Shown here one piece after another: positions 1-12,300 of a DNA stretch of 64,000 nt; position 1 is the first letter of the stretch, and each line of letters opens with the position of its first letter. Source of the DNA: Eonycteris spelaea (lineage: Eukaryota; Chordata; Mammalia; Chiroptera; Pteropodidae); the NCBI GenBank assembly GCA_003508835.1, contig PUFA01000105.1:3844001-3908000 (forward strand). Reading direction: 5' to 3'. The notes under the pieces were generated by a model. The model saw nothing but the letters and a program-made list of their open reading frames with translations, made no database searches and was not told where the DNA came from. The translations under genes were made by a program, and so were the position numbers.

Positions 1-543
1 AGGGAACAGGAAAAACATTTGGGAAAAATGGAATGAATTCGATTTGAATATGTTTGAGGTGATGGAGGGACATCCACTTATATATTTAGCAGGTGGTTAC
101 CCAGCGAGATCATGTACAAAGAGAAGAAAGGAAAATTAAACATGGTATCACGGGAAAAAATAATACACAATCTGCGAAGAAAAAGTCTGAAATGGCAAGA
201 AGAAAATGTGAAACATATATTCTTGTAGAAGCCAGAGTAGACAAAGATAGAGTAAGCAAAAAACGAGGAGTTTCCTGAAAAGATAAGGGTATAATAACAG
301 GCTTAAAAACCTGCCTAGATCCCTCCTTTGGTGCTTTTTTGAAACTGGCTGAAAAGCCAAAAAAGGACAAAATAAGCACTTTACAATATTTTATGGATCT
401 GGGGCCTAGCTTTGAGATAATTTAAAGCTATATTTATGTCTCTTCAACTCATCACTCTGTTTTCTATATATTTATTTGAATGAACAAGTGTGCGGAGGGT
501 AGGAAGGCTAACAACCTGAAGCCTCACTATGCATTAGTCAAAT
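1..543. other. Unassigned AT-rich sequence
   Basis: No gene or repeat that I recognise. Short open frames on both strands have low-complexity composition, no splice context and no familiar domain. They look like chance reading frames in AT-rich DNA. Confidence 0.5.
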
Positions 544-700
544 TGACAAATATTTATTCAGCTAGTGCTATTGAGTGTCTCCTATGTTCCAGGCACTGTG
601 CAGAGAGCAGGAAATGCAGCACTTAGTGTAAGAGACATGACCCTGCTGTTAAGGTATTGGGAAAGAGGGTTGAGAAAGCAGACACGTAAGCAGATTAATA
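544..700 (-). repeat. L2 (LINE-2) 3' end fragment, antisense
   Basis: The block beginning 'caaatatttattcagc' and running through 'tgttccaggcactgtgc' is the reverse complement of the typical L2 3' end, which on its own strand reads about 'gcacagtgcctggcaca...aataaatatttg'. The homology fades in the following 100 bp. L2 copies in mammals are ancient and inactive; this one is short and diverged. Seen directly: the order and spacing of the two motifs. From family knowledge: the L2 assignment. Confidence 0.65.
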
Positions 701-1388
701 GCAGTCCAGAAACTACGTTAATTTCTTGAGATAGAAAAATGGATTTAGTTCTTATCTTCATGAGATGGTCTTTACTAGGCTTTGGACAGGGATGGATAAA
801 ACACATCTGAGAAGGGACTTATCATTATGGTGAAATGAATCTGATCCAGTCCATACATATTTATCTTTACAAAAACTAGAGGGAAATGCTGACCTTGGAA
901 TTTCAGACTAGCATATTGATGCTATTAGAGGGGTTTGGAGGAAAATGACAGAATGTGTGGGTTGAATTTAAGGTAAATAGTATATAGACTATATAACATA
1001 AAACGAGTTCTAGTCCTCTCGTAGTTGGTGGGTATCAATTAAGGACAAAACTGGATAAATAAACAATTGTGTTCTTCCTTAAGTCACCTTAAAAAATGTG
1101 GACAGATAAAATCTTTGATCTATTTTAGTAACATGATGGAGGGTAATTCTGGATTTTTAAAATTTCTATCTCATTCATCCTCATAAAGCGGGAAAGTCTT
1201 GAAGTGCTACAACCTTAAGGAAAAAAAAATCAGTATTAATAGTAGAGTGTAATGCCAATCATTGAATAGAAATTGCAAGTAATTTGTGCCATATATGTGG
1301 AATTCAGAGCAAATTGAAATGAGACATTGGGATTCAAGACGCAACTGCCTTTCAGAGAGAATGACTGTTAGAGTATACTGAGAATTAA
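701..1388. other. Unassigned AT-rich sequence
   Basis: No recognisable gene, repeat or regulatory structure. Stop codons are frequent in all frames. Confidence 0.45.
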
Positions 1389-1465
1389 AATTTATATATA
1401 TGTAATTTATATATAAAATTTATATTTATAAAATTTATATTTATAAAATACGTATATATATATCT
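1389..1465. repeat. AT-rich simple sequence with about 18-bp periodicity
   Basis: Almost pure A/T. The motif 'aaaatttatatttat' recurs at about 18-bp spacing, followed by a short TA run. This is typical slippage-prone low-complexity DNA. Confidence 0.75.
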
Positions 1466-3494
1466 CCTAGCAGATCATGTACCTCACCTTGTTGTAAGGG
1501 ATGTATATTGGAAATGTGAGTAGACCTTAAATGATTTTGGACTCAATACATTGGAAGGCCCCTTTTTATACCACATTTGAATGTAATTTGTAACCTGAAT
1601 GACAAGGTTGACAGAAAAATAGTAGTGTCGTCAGACTTGGGTAGAACTGCAGTGCAGAAGTCTATCAGAAGTTTTGGCCATAGGAATGATGGGGACCAGT
1701 GCTCTTGGAGACACTTCCATACTGGTTTCACAGGAGGAAATACATGCAGACTCATCCATTTAAAAATAAAACGAAACCATTGGCTAATAAGACTTTGCAC
1801 TAATGTGGTCTGTTATTCTCAACTGGGAGCCATTCAGAAATCAAAGTGGACACTTACTGTGAATGGAAAATCTGCTTTCAAATATTGCTAAAGCTGGATA
1901 CCATGTATGGCTGTCCTGTGGTCTCAAAAAACGTCCAACTGTAGAATTTACAATCGAAGTGGTATCATCACTATGGGAAAGAAAATCAGTGCTGCCTAGT
2001 CAGGGATCAGAAATATTTAATTTCAGGGGGAGACAAAAGAGAAATTTCAGAGACATTGACAGCCCTGAAGAACAGATGACAGATCTAATGAATAGGTTTT
2101 CTAGGAGAAGAGAGAGAAAGAAATTGAATGGATAGTTCTGTTTATTGGAGATATAAATAGATGATAAATAGATAGAGATAGAGCTACCAATGTAAGATGT
2201 ATATAATTTGGAAAGCTTGGCATAATAACTACGTAAATAAATGACAGGATTTTCCAAAATAAAATAAAATAGTTAGATTACATGTAGAGCAGGATAAATA
2301 AATATATGCCTAAATATGTTATGGTGAATTTGTAGCATCAATGATAATGTGAAAAATTAAAAGCTTCTAGATATATAGATATATATTTCTTAAAGGAAAA
2401 GCATTAACACTGACAGCGTTCTAAATCTCCATTACTGTCATCCTAATAGTCTATTCCCAGAATTTAAAAAATGTCATTCAAGATTGATGAAAAAATTAAG
2501 TCATTTTCTACATTAAGGACTAACAGTATGCCACTCACAGTAACTGTTAGAAAGACAAACTGTTGCCTAAAAGAATTTTTATGTAGAATTATGAAGAGAT
2601 GAGTTATAAAATATATTAATGTTTAACTATTGACTCTTAAAATAATGTTTTTTCCATTTAAAAATTGTCAGAATAAAAAAACCCATAAACTTAAAATTTG
2701 GAAGCAAACTCATATAGTTAAAGAAAACAGGAAAATAAATCAATATAAAATGATTTTTAAATATTTTTATTTCATTGAGTAGCAATTAGACAAAATCATT
2801 TCCCATTGTTTTTTAAGCACCTTTATTTTCTTTCTTCTCCATTGTCTATGCTTTTTGCCCATTTTGAAACACAGGTATTCTTTGAAAAGTAAATTTGTAA
2901 AGGCTCTATTTTAATTCTGAATATCGACCCTTGTTTATTGTTTTTACTTTTTATATATATTCTCAGGTATTTTTTCCCCTTTAATTTGGGAGCTTTTTTT
3001 GAAACTTGAAAGTTGTTTAATCTATATAAAATTTCCTATGATTTCTTGCAAGGTTCTAAGTTTTGGAAGTATCTTGTTATTTTTTATTTTTAAAAAATTT
3101 ATAAAGATTGATATTTTATTAAATGTCTCTTTAGTATCTACTAATTTTTAATTTAATTTACTGTGTCCTAATTTGTAATTTAATTTATTGAGACTAAAAA
3201 GATGAAAACAGTTCATAAAAATATAAGTCATACTAGGAAAACGGGAAATAGATCAATAAATATAAAATGCTTTTTAAAATAGCCAGTGGAGAACTTGATT
3301 TTTAAAATTTAAAATCTGATTATTTGAAGAACATTTATAATATAAACCTCAATATCTCTGTTTGAGGAAGGAAATAGAAAACCAGAGAGATGCATTCATA
3401 TTTGTAAATTTTTAAAAAGTTTATATTGATTTCAAAAAGGCACGGGGATCGACTATTTCATATACACTGGAGGAATAAAGTATATTAACGAGTT
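1466..3494. other. Unassigned sequence, no gene seen
   Basis: This includes a 104-codon open frame (1577-1891) and a shorter antisense one over the same DNA. Neither has recognisable domains, flanking splice sites or codon bias, so I do not call a gene. A short GATA-rich run lies near 2150-2190. The rest, especially 2600-3430, is very AT-rich. Confidence 0.4.
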
Positions 3495-4046
3495 CTAGAG
3501 GGCCATGCATTTGCCAGGCTGGAGCTGACTTGCTGTTACCTTTGAAAGAACAGTGTGAGTGGAGCGATGTGGTAGATTGCAGTTGGATGAGATGAAGGAG
3601 ACAGCAGTAGCTTCCTCCACACTAATGGAGTAGTAAGAGAGAAAGATGACTTGTTTAAGACTGGCTTCCTGTTGGCTGGCTTGCCATAAACTAGCTGACC
3701 TTCTGAAAACCTTTAAAGAAACTAGCACAGGCCAATGCTTGAGAAAACCAGTTTTAGTTAACAGCATTGTTTGGATCTGAGCTCCGTCTGGTGCTTCCCC
3801 AAAGGTCACCACTGATGCGGAAAGTACTGTTGCTTCTCTACCATGTCACTAAGCTGCGACTAAGCCTCAGACACTGGCTTGTGAGAGGCCTATAAAGTGC
3901 GGCTGTTATCCCCACCAAGCAAGGAACCTGAGATGGAACGATAGGGCTAGATCAGAACTTCTTTCTTTGTCACATTGCTGTTGTGCACTGTACTCAGTTT
4001 CACTGGGGAAAGAGCTGGTGTTTCCATAGGACTGAGCTTTAAAAGT
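3495..4046. other. GC-richer unassigned segment, possible old LTR
   Basis: Base composition rises clearly above the flanks. Near 3890 there is a TATA-like 'cctataaagtgc', the kind of element found in LTR promoters. I could not match the segment to a family, and I see no TG...CA ends with target duplications. A 105-codon antisense open frame (3495-3812) spans it but resembles no protein I know. An LTR relic or ordinary unique sequence are both possible. Confidence 0.25.
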
Positions 4047-4576
4047 CCAAATGCCCATATGACCCAGCAACCTCACTCCTGGCTGTATTTCCTAAGGAAA
4101 TGAAAATAGAATCTTGAAGAGGTATCTGTACTCACATTCATAGTATCATTACTCACAACGGCCAGGAAATGACAGCAACCTGAGTAAACTAAGTTTACGA
4201 GTAAACTGAGTCAAGTGTCAGCAGATGGATGGAGAAAGATATGGGAGGCGTAGGTGGTTACCGGTGGGTGGGGGAAATGAGGAGATGTTGTTTAAACAGT
4301 ACAAACTCCCAGCTATAAGGTGAGTGAATTCTGGGGACCTAAGTATAGTTTAGTGATTCTAGTTAATGATACTACATTATACACTTGAAAGTTTCTAAGA
4401 AAGTAAATCTTACATAGTCTCACCACAAAAAAGAAATGATAACTATACGATGAGATAGAGATGTTAGCTAACATCATGGTGGGGATCATTTTGCAATATA
4501 CCTGTATCAAATCAACACATTATAAACCTTAAATTTACACAATATTCTGTGTCAAATATATCTCAATAAAACTGCG
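4047..4576 (+). repeat. LINE-1 3' end (ORF2 C-terminal end plus 3' UTR)
   Basis: It begins in the ORF2 stretch corresponding to 'tatgacccagcaa...ctcctggctgtat', continues through a degraded 'cattcatagtatcattactc' block, then the 3' UTR with 'ctcccagctataagg', 'ctgtatcaaatca' and a terminal 'ctcaataaaactg'. This is the layout of mid-age L1MA-type 3' ends. The coding part is short and broken, so the copy is dead. It was inserted in + orientation. Confidence 0.8.
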
Positions 4577-4587
4577 GAGGGGGGGAA

Positions 4588-4855
4588 ATGCAACTGGTTA
4601 AACAGATTATGGTGCATCTGTTTCTGTACTGTGTATAGTGTATAACGAAATGTATAGTAGTATATAGCGAAATACTAGAGCAGCCATCAAGAGTAATAAT
4701 GACATGTTTATTGAAAAAGAAGTGTTAGCAAAATATTATTGAATTAAAAAGCAAGTTAATAAAATCAGGGTAAAATAGCATACCTGCTACAATATCATCT
4801 GTGTGTGTTTATCTGGATGGCATGTAATAAAAGAGTAAAGGTTAAAAACACAAAA
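4588..4855 (+). repeat. Second LINE-1 (L1M-like) 3' fragment
   Basis: It resembles the end of older L1M copies: 'ctggttaaacagattatgg', then 'agagcagccatcaagagtaat', then 'aaaaagcaagttaataa' in the expected order. It directly abuts the preceding LINE-1 end, so one element was probably inserted next to or into the other. Confidence 0.55.
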
Positions 4856-6164
4856 CAAAACAAGAACCCAGTAGCCAGGGTCAGGGTTTCCTGCCCAGAG
4901 ACTGATATCTACTCCTATTTGCCATATCTCTGCGCCCTACCATTGAATGCTCTATCCATCCTATTGTTTGTCTCTGAATTTTTTCCAGTTAATGCTGGAC
5001 ACATACTCTTAACTGTTTAGTTAATATTCATTGATATATACTATAACCTCATTTTATTGAATAACTCCTTCATTTAAAAAAATATTTTAAATATCTGGCA
5101 AAGAAATGTAACTAGATTTTACATCTTCCTTATAAAGGGTATAACTGGCAATAGCGGTATTTATTAGAAGACCAGAAGCAAGTGCTTATAGTACTTTATT
5201 ATAATTAAAGATGAAAAAGAAATCAGTACTTAAAATTATATTTAATCATTTGCAATTTAGTCATCTAATTTTCTCTTTTGCTTCTTAAATTGATATAAAA
5301 GATCTTAAGTTTCATATTTTAAAAATCATTTAACTTCCTAACTAGACAAAGTCTCAAGTACCATACCATTCCTGTCTGCCTTTTGGGATGGGGTTGGCAA
5401 CATTTTTATAGGCAAGAAAAGAAGATTAAGGAAAAGAGGTAAGGGAAAGTAAGATGACACAGAACATATTAAACTGGCATAAAACAAGTTCAGGACTGGA
5501 ATAAAAGAGGTTCTGGGGACAAAATAAGGCGCCAATGAGAAAACCTGTGATTCCACATGTAAAGTGATGCTGCTTTTGAGCAGGCAGAAAAAAGCTGATA
5601 GAAAATGATCAAATTGAATCTAGCTTCATATAAGTAATTTAGCATATAAGAAAGGTTTATAAAGGCTTGAGTAAAGGCAATGAATCTAAGGAGCTGTTAA
5701 CTTCAAGTGTGACAGGTCAGAAGCAAATGTTAAATATCAAAAAGCTGATTTTAAAAGATGATCGGACCAGAATAAAATCGGTAAAAAACATTGTGGAGTT
5801 TTTAACACATCACAGACATGGAAGTGCAGAGCTGGAAGAAACATTGGGATGAAAGTAAACAATCATGCATTTCTTTCATTAGATGTCTGTGTATGATTGT
5901 CTACGAACCAGATTAATTTCATTTTTTAAAATTATTTCCTTAAGATTGGTTCTCAAGAAATGAATGATCGTCATTTGGGAGGCAATTTATAAATAACTAG
6001 TTTCTGGCGGTGTGTGATCTAATCGAAGGGTATATAAGAAACACAGAGGAGTGCTAGCTTACAGAGGGGTGGTGAACAGATGGTAGGGGGTTACTGAAGT
6101 AAATATCTTAAAATTATTTGTTAGTTGTTAAAAGCCAGTAGAATGTGAGAAGACAGAGGTTAAA
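4856..6164. other. Unassigned AT-rich sequence
   Basis: No gene or clear repeat. A 61-codon open frame at 5667-5852 has no family resemblance. A short imperfect inverted pair, 'aacaatcat' and 'atgattgtc', lies near 5860-5905. Confidence 0.4.
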
Positions 6165-6370
6165 TGTGCTTACTCTGAAGATAAATTGCCCACATCTGAA
6201 TCCTGGTAATTGCCATTTATTAGCCCCTGACTTTGGGCAAATGTCAACTCTGTGCCTCAGTTTCCTCAAATAGCATATTCTTTTGAGGAATAAATAGGGT
6301 TACTAAAGGCATAGTAATATAATTTTACTGAACATAGTATTAGATAATACTTAATACTTAGTAGTAGTAG
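6165..6370 (+). repeat. MIR SINE
   Basis: It contains the MIR core in order: 'acatctgaatcctgg', 'tttgggcaaatg', 'ctgtgcctcagtttcct', then a degraded tail. The 'cctcagtttcctca' stretch is the best conserved MIR signature. MIRs are ancient tRNA-derived SINEs, inactive since the early mammalian radiation. The 3' tail runs into a short GTA/TAG microsatellite at 6361-6377. Confidence 0.75.
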
Positions 6371-6894
6371 TAGTAGCAGTATTTTAGCTACAAAACCACG
6401 CATACACACTGTTATAATCTATAGTTGATAGATCTGTCTAAATGAAAACCAGCTTTAGCTTCTTTGGAGTGTTGAAAGAATTGGTCATAAAATATGACAA
6501 TTTTAATCGACATACTCTTTCAAAGATTAAGAGGTTTGTTTTGGCTTCTATGCATTATCATCTCAATCAAATCCAGGCAGACCTAGAACATGCATTACCT
6601 TTCTGTAATAATATGTTATTCTCATACCCTTGTAGTTAATGATGTGAATTATATATCCCAAGCCATTAACTCTTCAATCTCATATTCCAACAAACCAATG
6701 CAAATTCAAAGTTTCAGAAATTGTGTAATCCATTTATTCCACTCTGTCATCGATTCTCTGAAATTCAGTTAACGGTTTTCTCTTAATATGTCCTTTCAAC
6801 AATATATGAGTCAAAAATAGGCTCGGTGGTATGACTGAAAACTTGAATACCACTATTTTAAATAATAAAGTTTTATTTTGTTTCCTCTTTTAAC
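6371..6894. other. Unassigned sequence
   Basis: Two overlapping 60-65 codon open frames (6442-6772) lack recognisable features. No repeat family recognised. Confidence 0.4.
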
Positions 6895-7310
6895 AGAAGT
6901 CCAGAAATAGGTCGCCAAGGAACAGCTCGACAGTTCCAGGCTATCAAGACCCCAGGCTCTTTCTCTTTTCCATACCAGTCCTGCTCAGCACATTTTTCCC
7001 ATTCCCAGCATGAAACTCTTTAGGGCTAACCATTACGTGAGCACTCGTCATGCCCAAGTTCAGAAGGAAGAAAGAGAAAGGGCAAAAGGGTGAGCTTATC
7101 AGCTGAGTTAGCTCCCTTAAAGAGTTTTTCTGGAAACCTCATCAAACTATCTCTGTTCGTATTTCATCAGCCATCTCTCTCTTGTAAGGCACGCTAGGAA
7201 ATGCAGTTTTTGCTGGGATCTTTAACAGCTTTAATGTAGAAGTTGTGTGTCTAATCTAAGGGACAGGGGTAAATGGTTATTTCTATGCAATCAGGCATCA
7301 TCCACAAAGG
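6895..7310. repeat. Ancient interspersed repeat, family not named
   Basis: The stretch with 'gcccaagttcagaaggaaga', then 'gggtgagcttatcagc', then 'aggaaatgcagtttttgctg' has the wording of a repeat that I recall as widespread in mammals, but I cannot give its name with confidence. It is GC-richer than its surroundings and flanked by AT-rich DNA. It could be an LTR or part of an older LINE. Confidence 0.45.
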
Positions 7311-8091
7311 TTTGCTATAGTGATTAACTTTTAAAATAGCGATATGGATTTGATTTATAGTATACTATTTAAATTAAGGTGACAGATAAAATACTGATTG
7401 AACTATACAGAGATAAAAGGGAGAATAGTTATGTAAATCAACATATTTAATGACAAATCAATAAGCAAACTATTGATAACAGTCAATTTTGAAAATTGAT
7501 AGTTTTAAGTGTTTAAAACTTCATGTGCTATGAAGGAAGCCAGAAGAAGAATTAAAAGCATATACAGTTAAATGAGACACAGCATGGCTGACTCAGGAGT
7601 AAGTCTAGGTTTGGGAAACTGTAGGAAACTGTTGCTTTTCTTTCTAAACCCAGTTTTATAGGTACTATGTTTAGTGTTTTATAGCATATTATTTCTACCT
7701 GTTGTTTTTTTGTTTTTTCTTAACCATGTTTAGATATTACTTTGCTAAAATTCATTTTGTAAATCTACACAATCTTGTCTCGAAGCAGGTGTGCTTCATA
7801 CTTCTCAGACATTCATTTAATGTACTATTTTAGAACATACAAGGTAAGATAAAAATCATCAAGTATTTGCTTCTGTCCTTAAAAAGATTGAAATTTAGTG
7901 TAGAAGCTGAGACGTGCATACAAATAAATATACAGCATAGAAGTGGGAAAGTACTATAAAAATTGCAATAAGGAATTCAGGAGAGGAAGAATTTATTACT
8001 GACTATATCATCGGAAGCAGATGGGTTTATTTGCTGTAATTAAAAATTATGCAACATCTGGTTTTTTGTTTGTTTTTCCATGTTTCCTTAG

Positions 8092-8287
8092 ATTATAATA
8101 AAAAATTTTACAAACTGAAGATCCAAGGTAGAATCAAAGTCTGGGAAGCAATAGGAAAAAAGCCTACCCGGAGACAAGATCTTTGGCCATCAAGAACCCA
8201 GCTACAAAGAAAGAGCCAGCTGAAGATAACTAGAACACCAAATGAGGCACTCTGGAGAATCAGCTGAAGTCCCACCAGACAATTAGG
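8092..8287 (+). other. Exon-like block A (splice consensus, no intact frame)
   Basis: A strong acceptor pattern, a T-rich tract ending 'gtttccttag' at 8082-8091, is followed 196 bp later by a good donor, 'agg|gtaagc' at 8285-8293. One frame is open from before the acceptor to a TGA at 8265, inside the block; the other two frames stop within the first 30 bases. The translated open part is basic and tryptophan-containing and matches no family I recognise. This could be a non-coding RNA exon, a decayed coding exon, or a chance pair of splice motifs. Confidence 0.25.
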
Positions 8288-8580
8288 GTAAGCTGTGTGA
8301 ATTACGAGAATGCCAAGGTGGGCGAGTTTGATGACATCAAAGACCTACAGAGGCATCGATGTATTCTCCTATTATAAAGTAACTGATGTTCATGGTAAAA
8401 AATTTTAACATACACGTACAAGAAAAACAGAAAAAAGCACAAAAACAGAAAAAGACTTTTTTTTAGTCAGCTTTGTTTACTAAACCCAGAAATATGTATT
8501 TCTTTTCTCTAAAACTTATTTCCTGTTGATAAAAGAGGAACTGAGGCATATTAATGTTAAGAGTTTCTTCGAGGAAAAAT
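8288..8580. other. Unassigned, with a possible short LINE-1-like stretch
   Basis: A 25-codon open run just after the donor (8282-8364, frame starting 8291) reads like protein but matches nothing I know. The part at 8375-8465 ('aactgatgttcatgg' followed by an A-rich run) weakly resembles an old L1M fragment. Confidence 0.25.
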
Positions 8581-8818
8581 TAATTCTTATGGGGCAATGC
8601 CAACTGGAAAGTAGTTAGGAATGAATGCTTCACCAATAGGATCTCTGGGAGAGACTTTTCTGGAGAAAAGGTGGAAGCAAAGCAAGGAAATGATTCATTG
8701 GCTATGGCCCTAGGGCCTATTTGGCTGGTGGTGATTGGTTGCCCTTGGGTATCGATTTCATAAGCTTCAGGTGCCTTGGTTCGCTTCCACAAATGCCAGG
8801 GCATTGAGCCTCCTCATC
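8581..8818. repeat. Dispersed repeat family X, copy 1
   Basis: By eye this segment aligns with 12318-12560. The shared blocks, in order, are 'agttaggaat' and 'ggttaggag', 'ggagagacttttctggagaa' and 'ggaaaggcttttgtggagaa', 'tgattggttgc' and 'tgactggttgt', and the identical 'gatttcataa'. The family was probably moved by transposition; I suspect an LTR but see no clean ends. The overlapping 74-codon antisense frame is not a gene. Confidence 0.6.
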
Positions 8819-8894
8819 CTCATGGCCCCCTGTTTAACTAATTTAATACTTTTCAATGTGTTCAAATGACACATATATAATTTTTTTTGTTTAG

Positions 8895-9123
8895 AGATAA
8901 GACTGAATGAAACATATGCCAATGAAATGGTGCGTTATGTCAAAAGACATCACCTGGCAGATGAGAATGGCTAGAAACAATTTATTCTCACCACATCAGG
9001 CCAGTTATGGCTTTATTGTTTTATTTCATAATCAGAAGAAAACTAGAGATAATGGATCTTCTCAAGTGTCCTCATGAAGTCCCAAGCTATTTGGAATACC
9101 TTCAACCAGATCCACCAGCAAAA
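8895..9123 (+). other. Exon-like block B (splice consensus, frameshifted)
   Basis: An acceptor-like tract, T8 then 'gtttag' (8881-8894), opens a 229-bp block that closes with the donor 'aaa|gtgagtgg' at 9121-9131. Two protein-like runs occupy different frames. The first (8897-8973) ends in TAG. The second covers 9007 up to the donor and then reads on into the presumed intron. Neither resembles a known domain. Together with block A (607 bp upstream) this could be a decayed gene or a non-coding transcript. Confidence 0.25.
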
Positions 9124-9131
9124 GTGAGTGG

Positions 9132-11124
9132 AATGTTTCCTTACCTTTTCTTTTTCCTTCTATTGTTTGTCCTTTTAAGTAGGCTGAGATAAACTTGCAT
9201 CATAAACACATCTCACTGTCATGTTTAATTGAAGTAAAGATATGACTTTTTAAAAAGCTAGGTGTTGGCTGCAATGATGTTTCTTTAAAAGTTTCTTTAA
9301 AAATGCCTGTGGTGATTAATTCAGCAGTTACTTGGTGTGCTGTGAAATGCCAGGAAGTGAGGCTTGAAATTGGAAGAGATTTGATTGTATTCTTTGAGGA
9401 AATTAGAGTAAGTATGCTCTATAAAGCAATATGTATTCTCTATGAGCCTTAGTGTGAAAACAGAAATTAGTTTTTCATTTCATTCATTATTTCCGTGCTT
9501 GGCTTCGATTTCAACAACCCTAATTAATGTACTTATCATTTCTTGTGTGATGGTTTTAATGCCAAGATTACTCTATAAAAGAAGAGAAAGGCATGTTCTT
9601 AAAGGAATGCTGAAACTACTTCTCCCAAACATACGTACCTCTATGTATGGTATAGTGCAAAATAAAATGGATATAGGGTAAAGAGATGAGGTTATTATCT
9701 TCGTTCAGATTTTTGGTCCTAAGGACAAGAGCTCTTTGCTTTTGATAGGGCAAGTCTGAAAATATACCTCTCCTGAGTAGTGGTTCAGAGAGAGATTCCC
9801 CCTTCAGGAATCTAAGTAGAAGTTGGATGTGAAACTATTCTCTTTGTTTTGATTTTCTCAAGATATGTTTCTCAAATTGAAATAAGCCTGATGTATGATC
9901 TGATAAATAGGTACCTACTTTATTAACTCCACCTGTTGAGTCCTCTCCCAATGAGTCTCACTTTCCTCAGTAATTTTTGGGTTATTCCCAGTTAACTTTT
10001 ATATTCTCTGGGTTCCTGATAAGACAGATTAAGTATTCTCTGGCTACTGTTTTAGCTTCTAAGTTATACACAATACTTAGCTAATACTATTCCTTATCAT
10101 TACTTTACACAGCGTACAGAACATATGTTAGAAATATGTAAATAATGTTTATATATAACATTATTTCCTTATATCTTTCAATACAGATATGGTATAAAAA
10201 CAGTTTTGAATTGAATGGGGGAAGGGGGAAGGAACAGGGAATTTTCTTATGTGCCAAATAGCTTATTCCTTGCAATTAGCCTGGACAGGTTTGTTTTGTG
10301 TGTATAAATAGAATTTCTAGTAGTTTACTTCATTAAGGGCTATGGAATCTGGAAAGATTTTTCAGATTGACATTGCCTTTTAGATATATATATTTTTTCC
10401 CCTCTGGGTTTAACATATATCCTACTGACTCTTCTCATAAAAAAGGTATTTAGATGGATATTTATCTCTTAAAAACACAGTAACTTCTTTCAGAGCTTTT
10501 GGGTCCAGTAGAATTAAATATTACAAAAGTGATCAAAACTATTTGATAAACCTAAGGTGGTCTTTTAAACTAATCTTTCTTTGGCATATAACATCTTACA
10601 TTGAGATAATGAAACTCAACAACCAGTAACCTATATTGGCCACATAAAAGCGATGTAAAACTGAAAGATGATAAAAACACAAAGTCTAAGTCATCTTGGG
10701 AAAATGCAATTCAAGTTTTAAAACAATTTTCTCTGAATCGTGTTTTATTTATGATAAAGATATATATGCATCACTTTTCCTCACATGAAAACACATTGTA
10801 TTAAGTAACACTAAAACCTCTATAAAGATAGAGTTATCACAGACAACTTCTTCATTGGCTGATGATTGTTTGGAAAAGATATTATGAAAAATTCTTAGTC
10901 ATATTTGCAAATGGCTACCCTTAAATAACCCTACTCAGGAGTGAGAATGAAAAAGCAAATTCAGAGGCCTTTCTCACAGGTGTCTGAAGGGTTACTGAAG
11001 GGTCTTTGTAGGGCACTTACCGATCAGCTGAAAACCTAACAGCAGCTAAAAATTAGTATATTCATGGGAAGATGTGGTAGATCCATAACTTACAGATGTT
11101 CTTGCCTAGATAGTTTATGGTTGA
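9132..11124. other. Unassigned AT-rich sequence
   Basis: About 2 kb with no recognisable gene or repeat. A 79-codon open frame (9442-9681) has no family resemblance. A weak 'aatgccaggaag' near 9347 hints at L2 but is too short to call. Confidence 0.4.
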
Positions 11125-11290
11125 AATTATATATATATATAATTATATATATAAATATATAATATATACTATAAATTATACTATTTTATATATACTATAC
11201 TATATATAATAATATATATATATATATAATATATACTATAAATATATACTAAATTATATATATAAATTATATATATAACATATATGTAAA
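11125..11290. repeat. TA-rich low-complexity tract
   Basis: About 165 bp of nearly uninterrupted A/T with many 'tatatata' runs and 'aatatatactataaat' style units. It will form many alternative cruciforms and is probably length-variable. Confidence 0.85.
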
Positions 11291-11829
11291 ATATCATGAT
11301 TATACAAGCTTTTATATACTGATAATAGAGACACATAACAAAAAGATGTATGAATTCAGAAGAAAGAAATCACATAAAGTGAATATCATGAAAGGCTTAC
11401 AGAGCATTTTGATTTGGGCCTTGGAGAATTTGCTTGGAAACAGAGGGCAGAATGAGGAAGATAAAGAAATGCAAGGATTTTTATGAAGTAAAGCAGTAAA
11501 ATGTTCTCTGGAATAATATATTCATTAAGGTGTGAAGAAGCCTATGACGCTAGAAAAGAAATTAAGTCTACGTGATACAAGTCCATATTTTCCAAATTTC
11601 ATAATTTTTACATATATATTAAAATTATTAGGGCAGTATTGGTTAATAATAAGTTATATTTAATGGCTGGTCTTTAGAAAGGGAAGCCATTGAAAGAAAA
11701 ATTATTCAGCTATATCATACATAATACTTTAAAAATAAGTGGATATTACTTTGTACTAGAAATGGCAAAATGGTTTCATTAACTCAAAAACAGGTAAGAT
11801 TTATTCTTTTTACTCTGGTCATTCAATAA
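11291..11829. other. Unassigned AT-rich sequence
   Basis: No gene or repeat recognised. Confidence 0.4.
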
Positions 11830-11971
11830 TTCTATATTCTTATATGGCAACACTGTTTATACATACTATTTGATATTTAATTATATCTTTTTAATTAATG
11901 CTTCTATATTCTATATGATAACATAGTCTATACATAATATTTAATATTTACTTTTCTCTTTTTAATTTAGT
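11830..11971 (+). repeat. Degenerate tandem duplication, period about 72 bp
   Basis: Two adjacent copies both begin 'ttctatattc' (11830 and 11902), continue with 'acatacta' or 'acataata' and 'gatattta' or 'aatattta', and end in 'ctttttaatt'. The copies have drifted with small indels, so this is an old local duplication rather than a transposon. Confidence 0.65.
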
Positions 11972-12300
11972 CAAACATGACTGCTTCCAATGAGAAATGT
12001 TGAGGTATTCATTGCTGTCTGTCTTGAAAATTTAGGTCAGTCTTTTGAGAGCATTTTTTACCTGTAGGTAACAGAATTCTCTGTCTCTTTACATGGCTTT
12101 CTTATGAAGATACCAGTCGTTGGAGTTAGGTAGGGCCCACCTTCACTTTTACAGACTTCTAGAGAAATCTTGGCATTTGTTTTATTTCTTTTAGTTTAAA
12201 AGCTGAATTTTAAGTTTCTATTTCTTTTCTTTCCAGTTTATATTAAACTAAAGTTCCACATTGTTAAAAGAAACACCAAAGTACATTAAAATTTTAACTA

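Noticed and set aside
1577..2135. Two consecutive + strand open frames (104 and 90 codons)
   Set aside because: No family resemblance; a similar-sized antisense frame covers part of the same DNA, as expected by chance.
11125..11290. TA-rich tract as a possible replication origin or matrix attachment region
   Set aside because: Low-complexity A/T alone is not evidence for either function.
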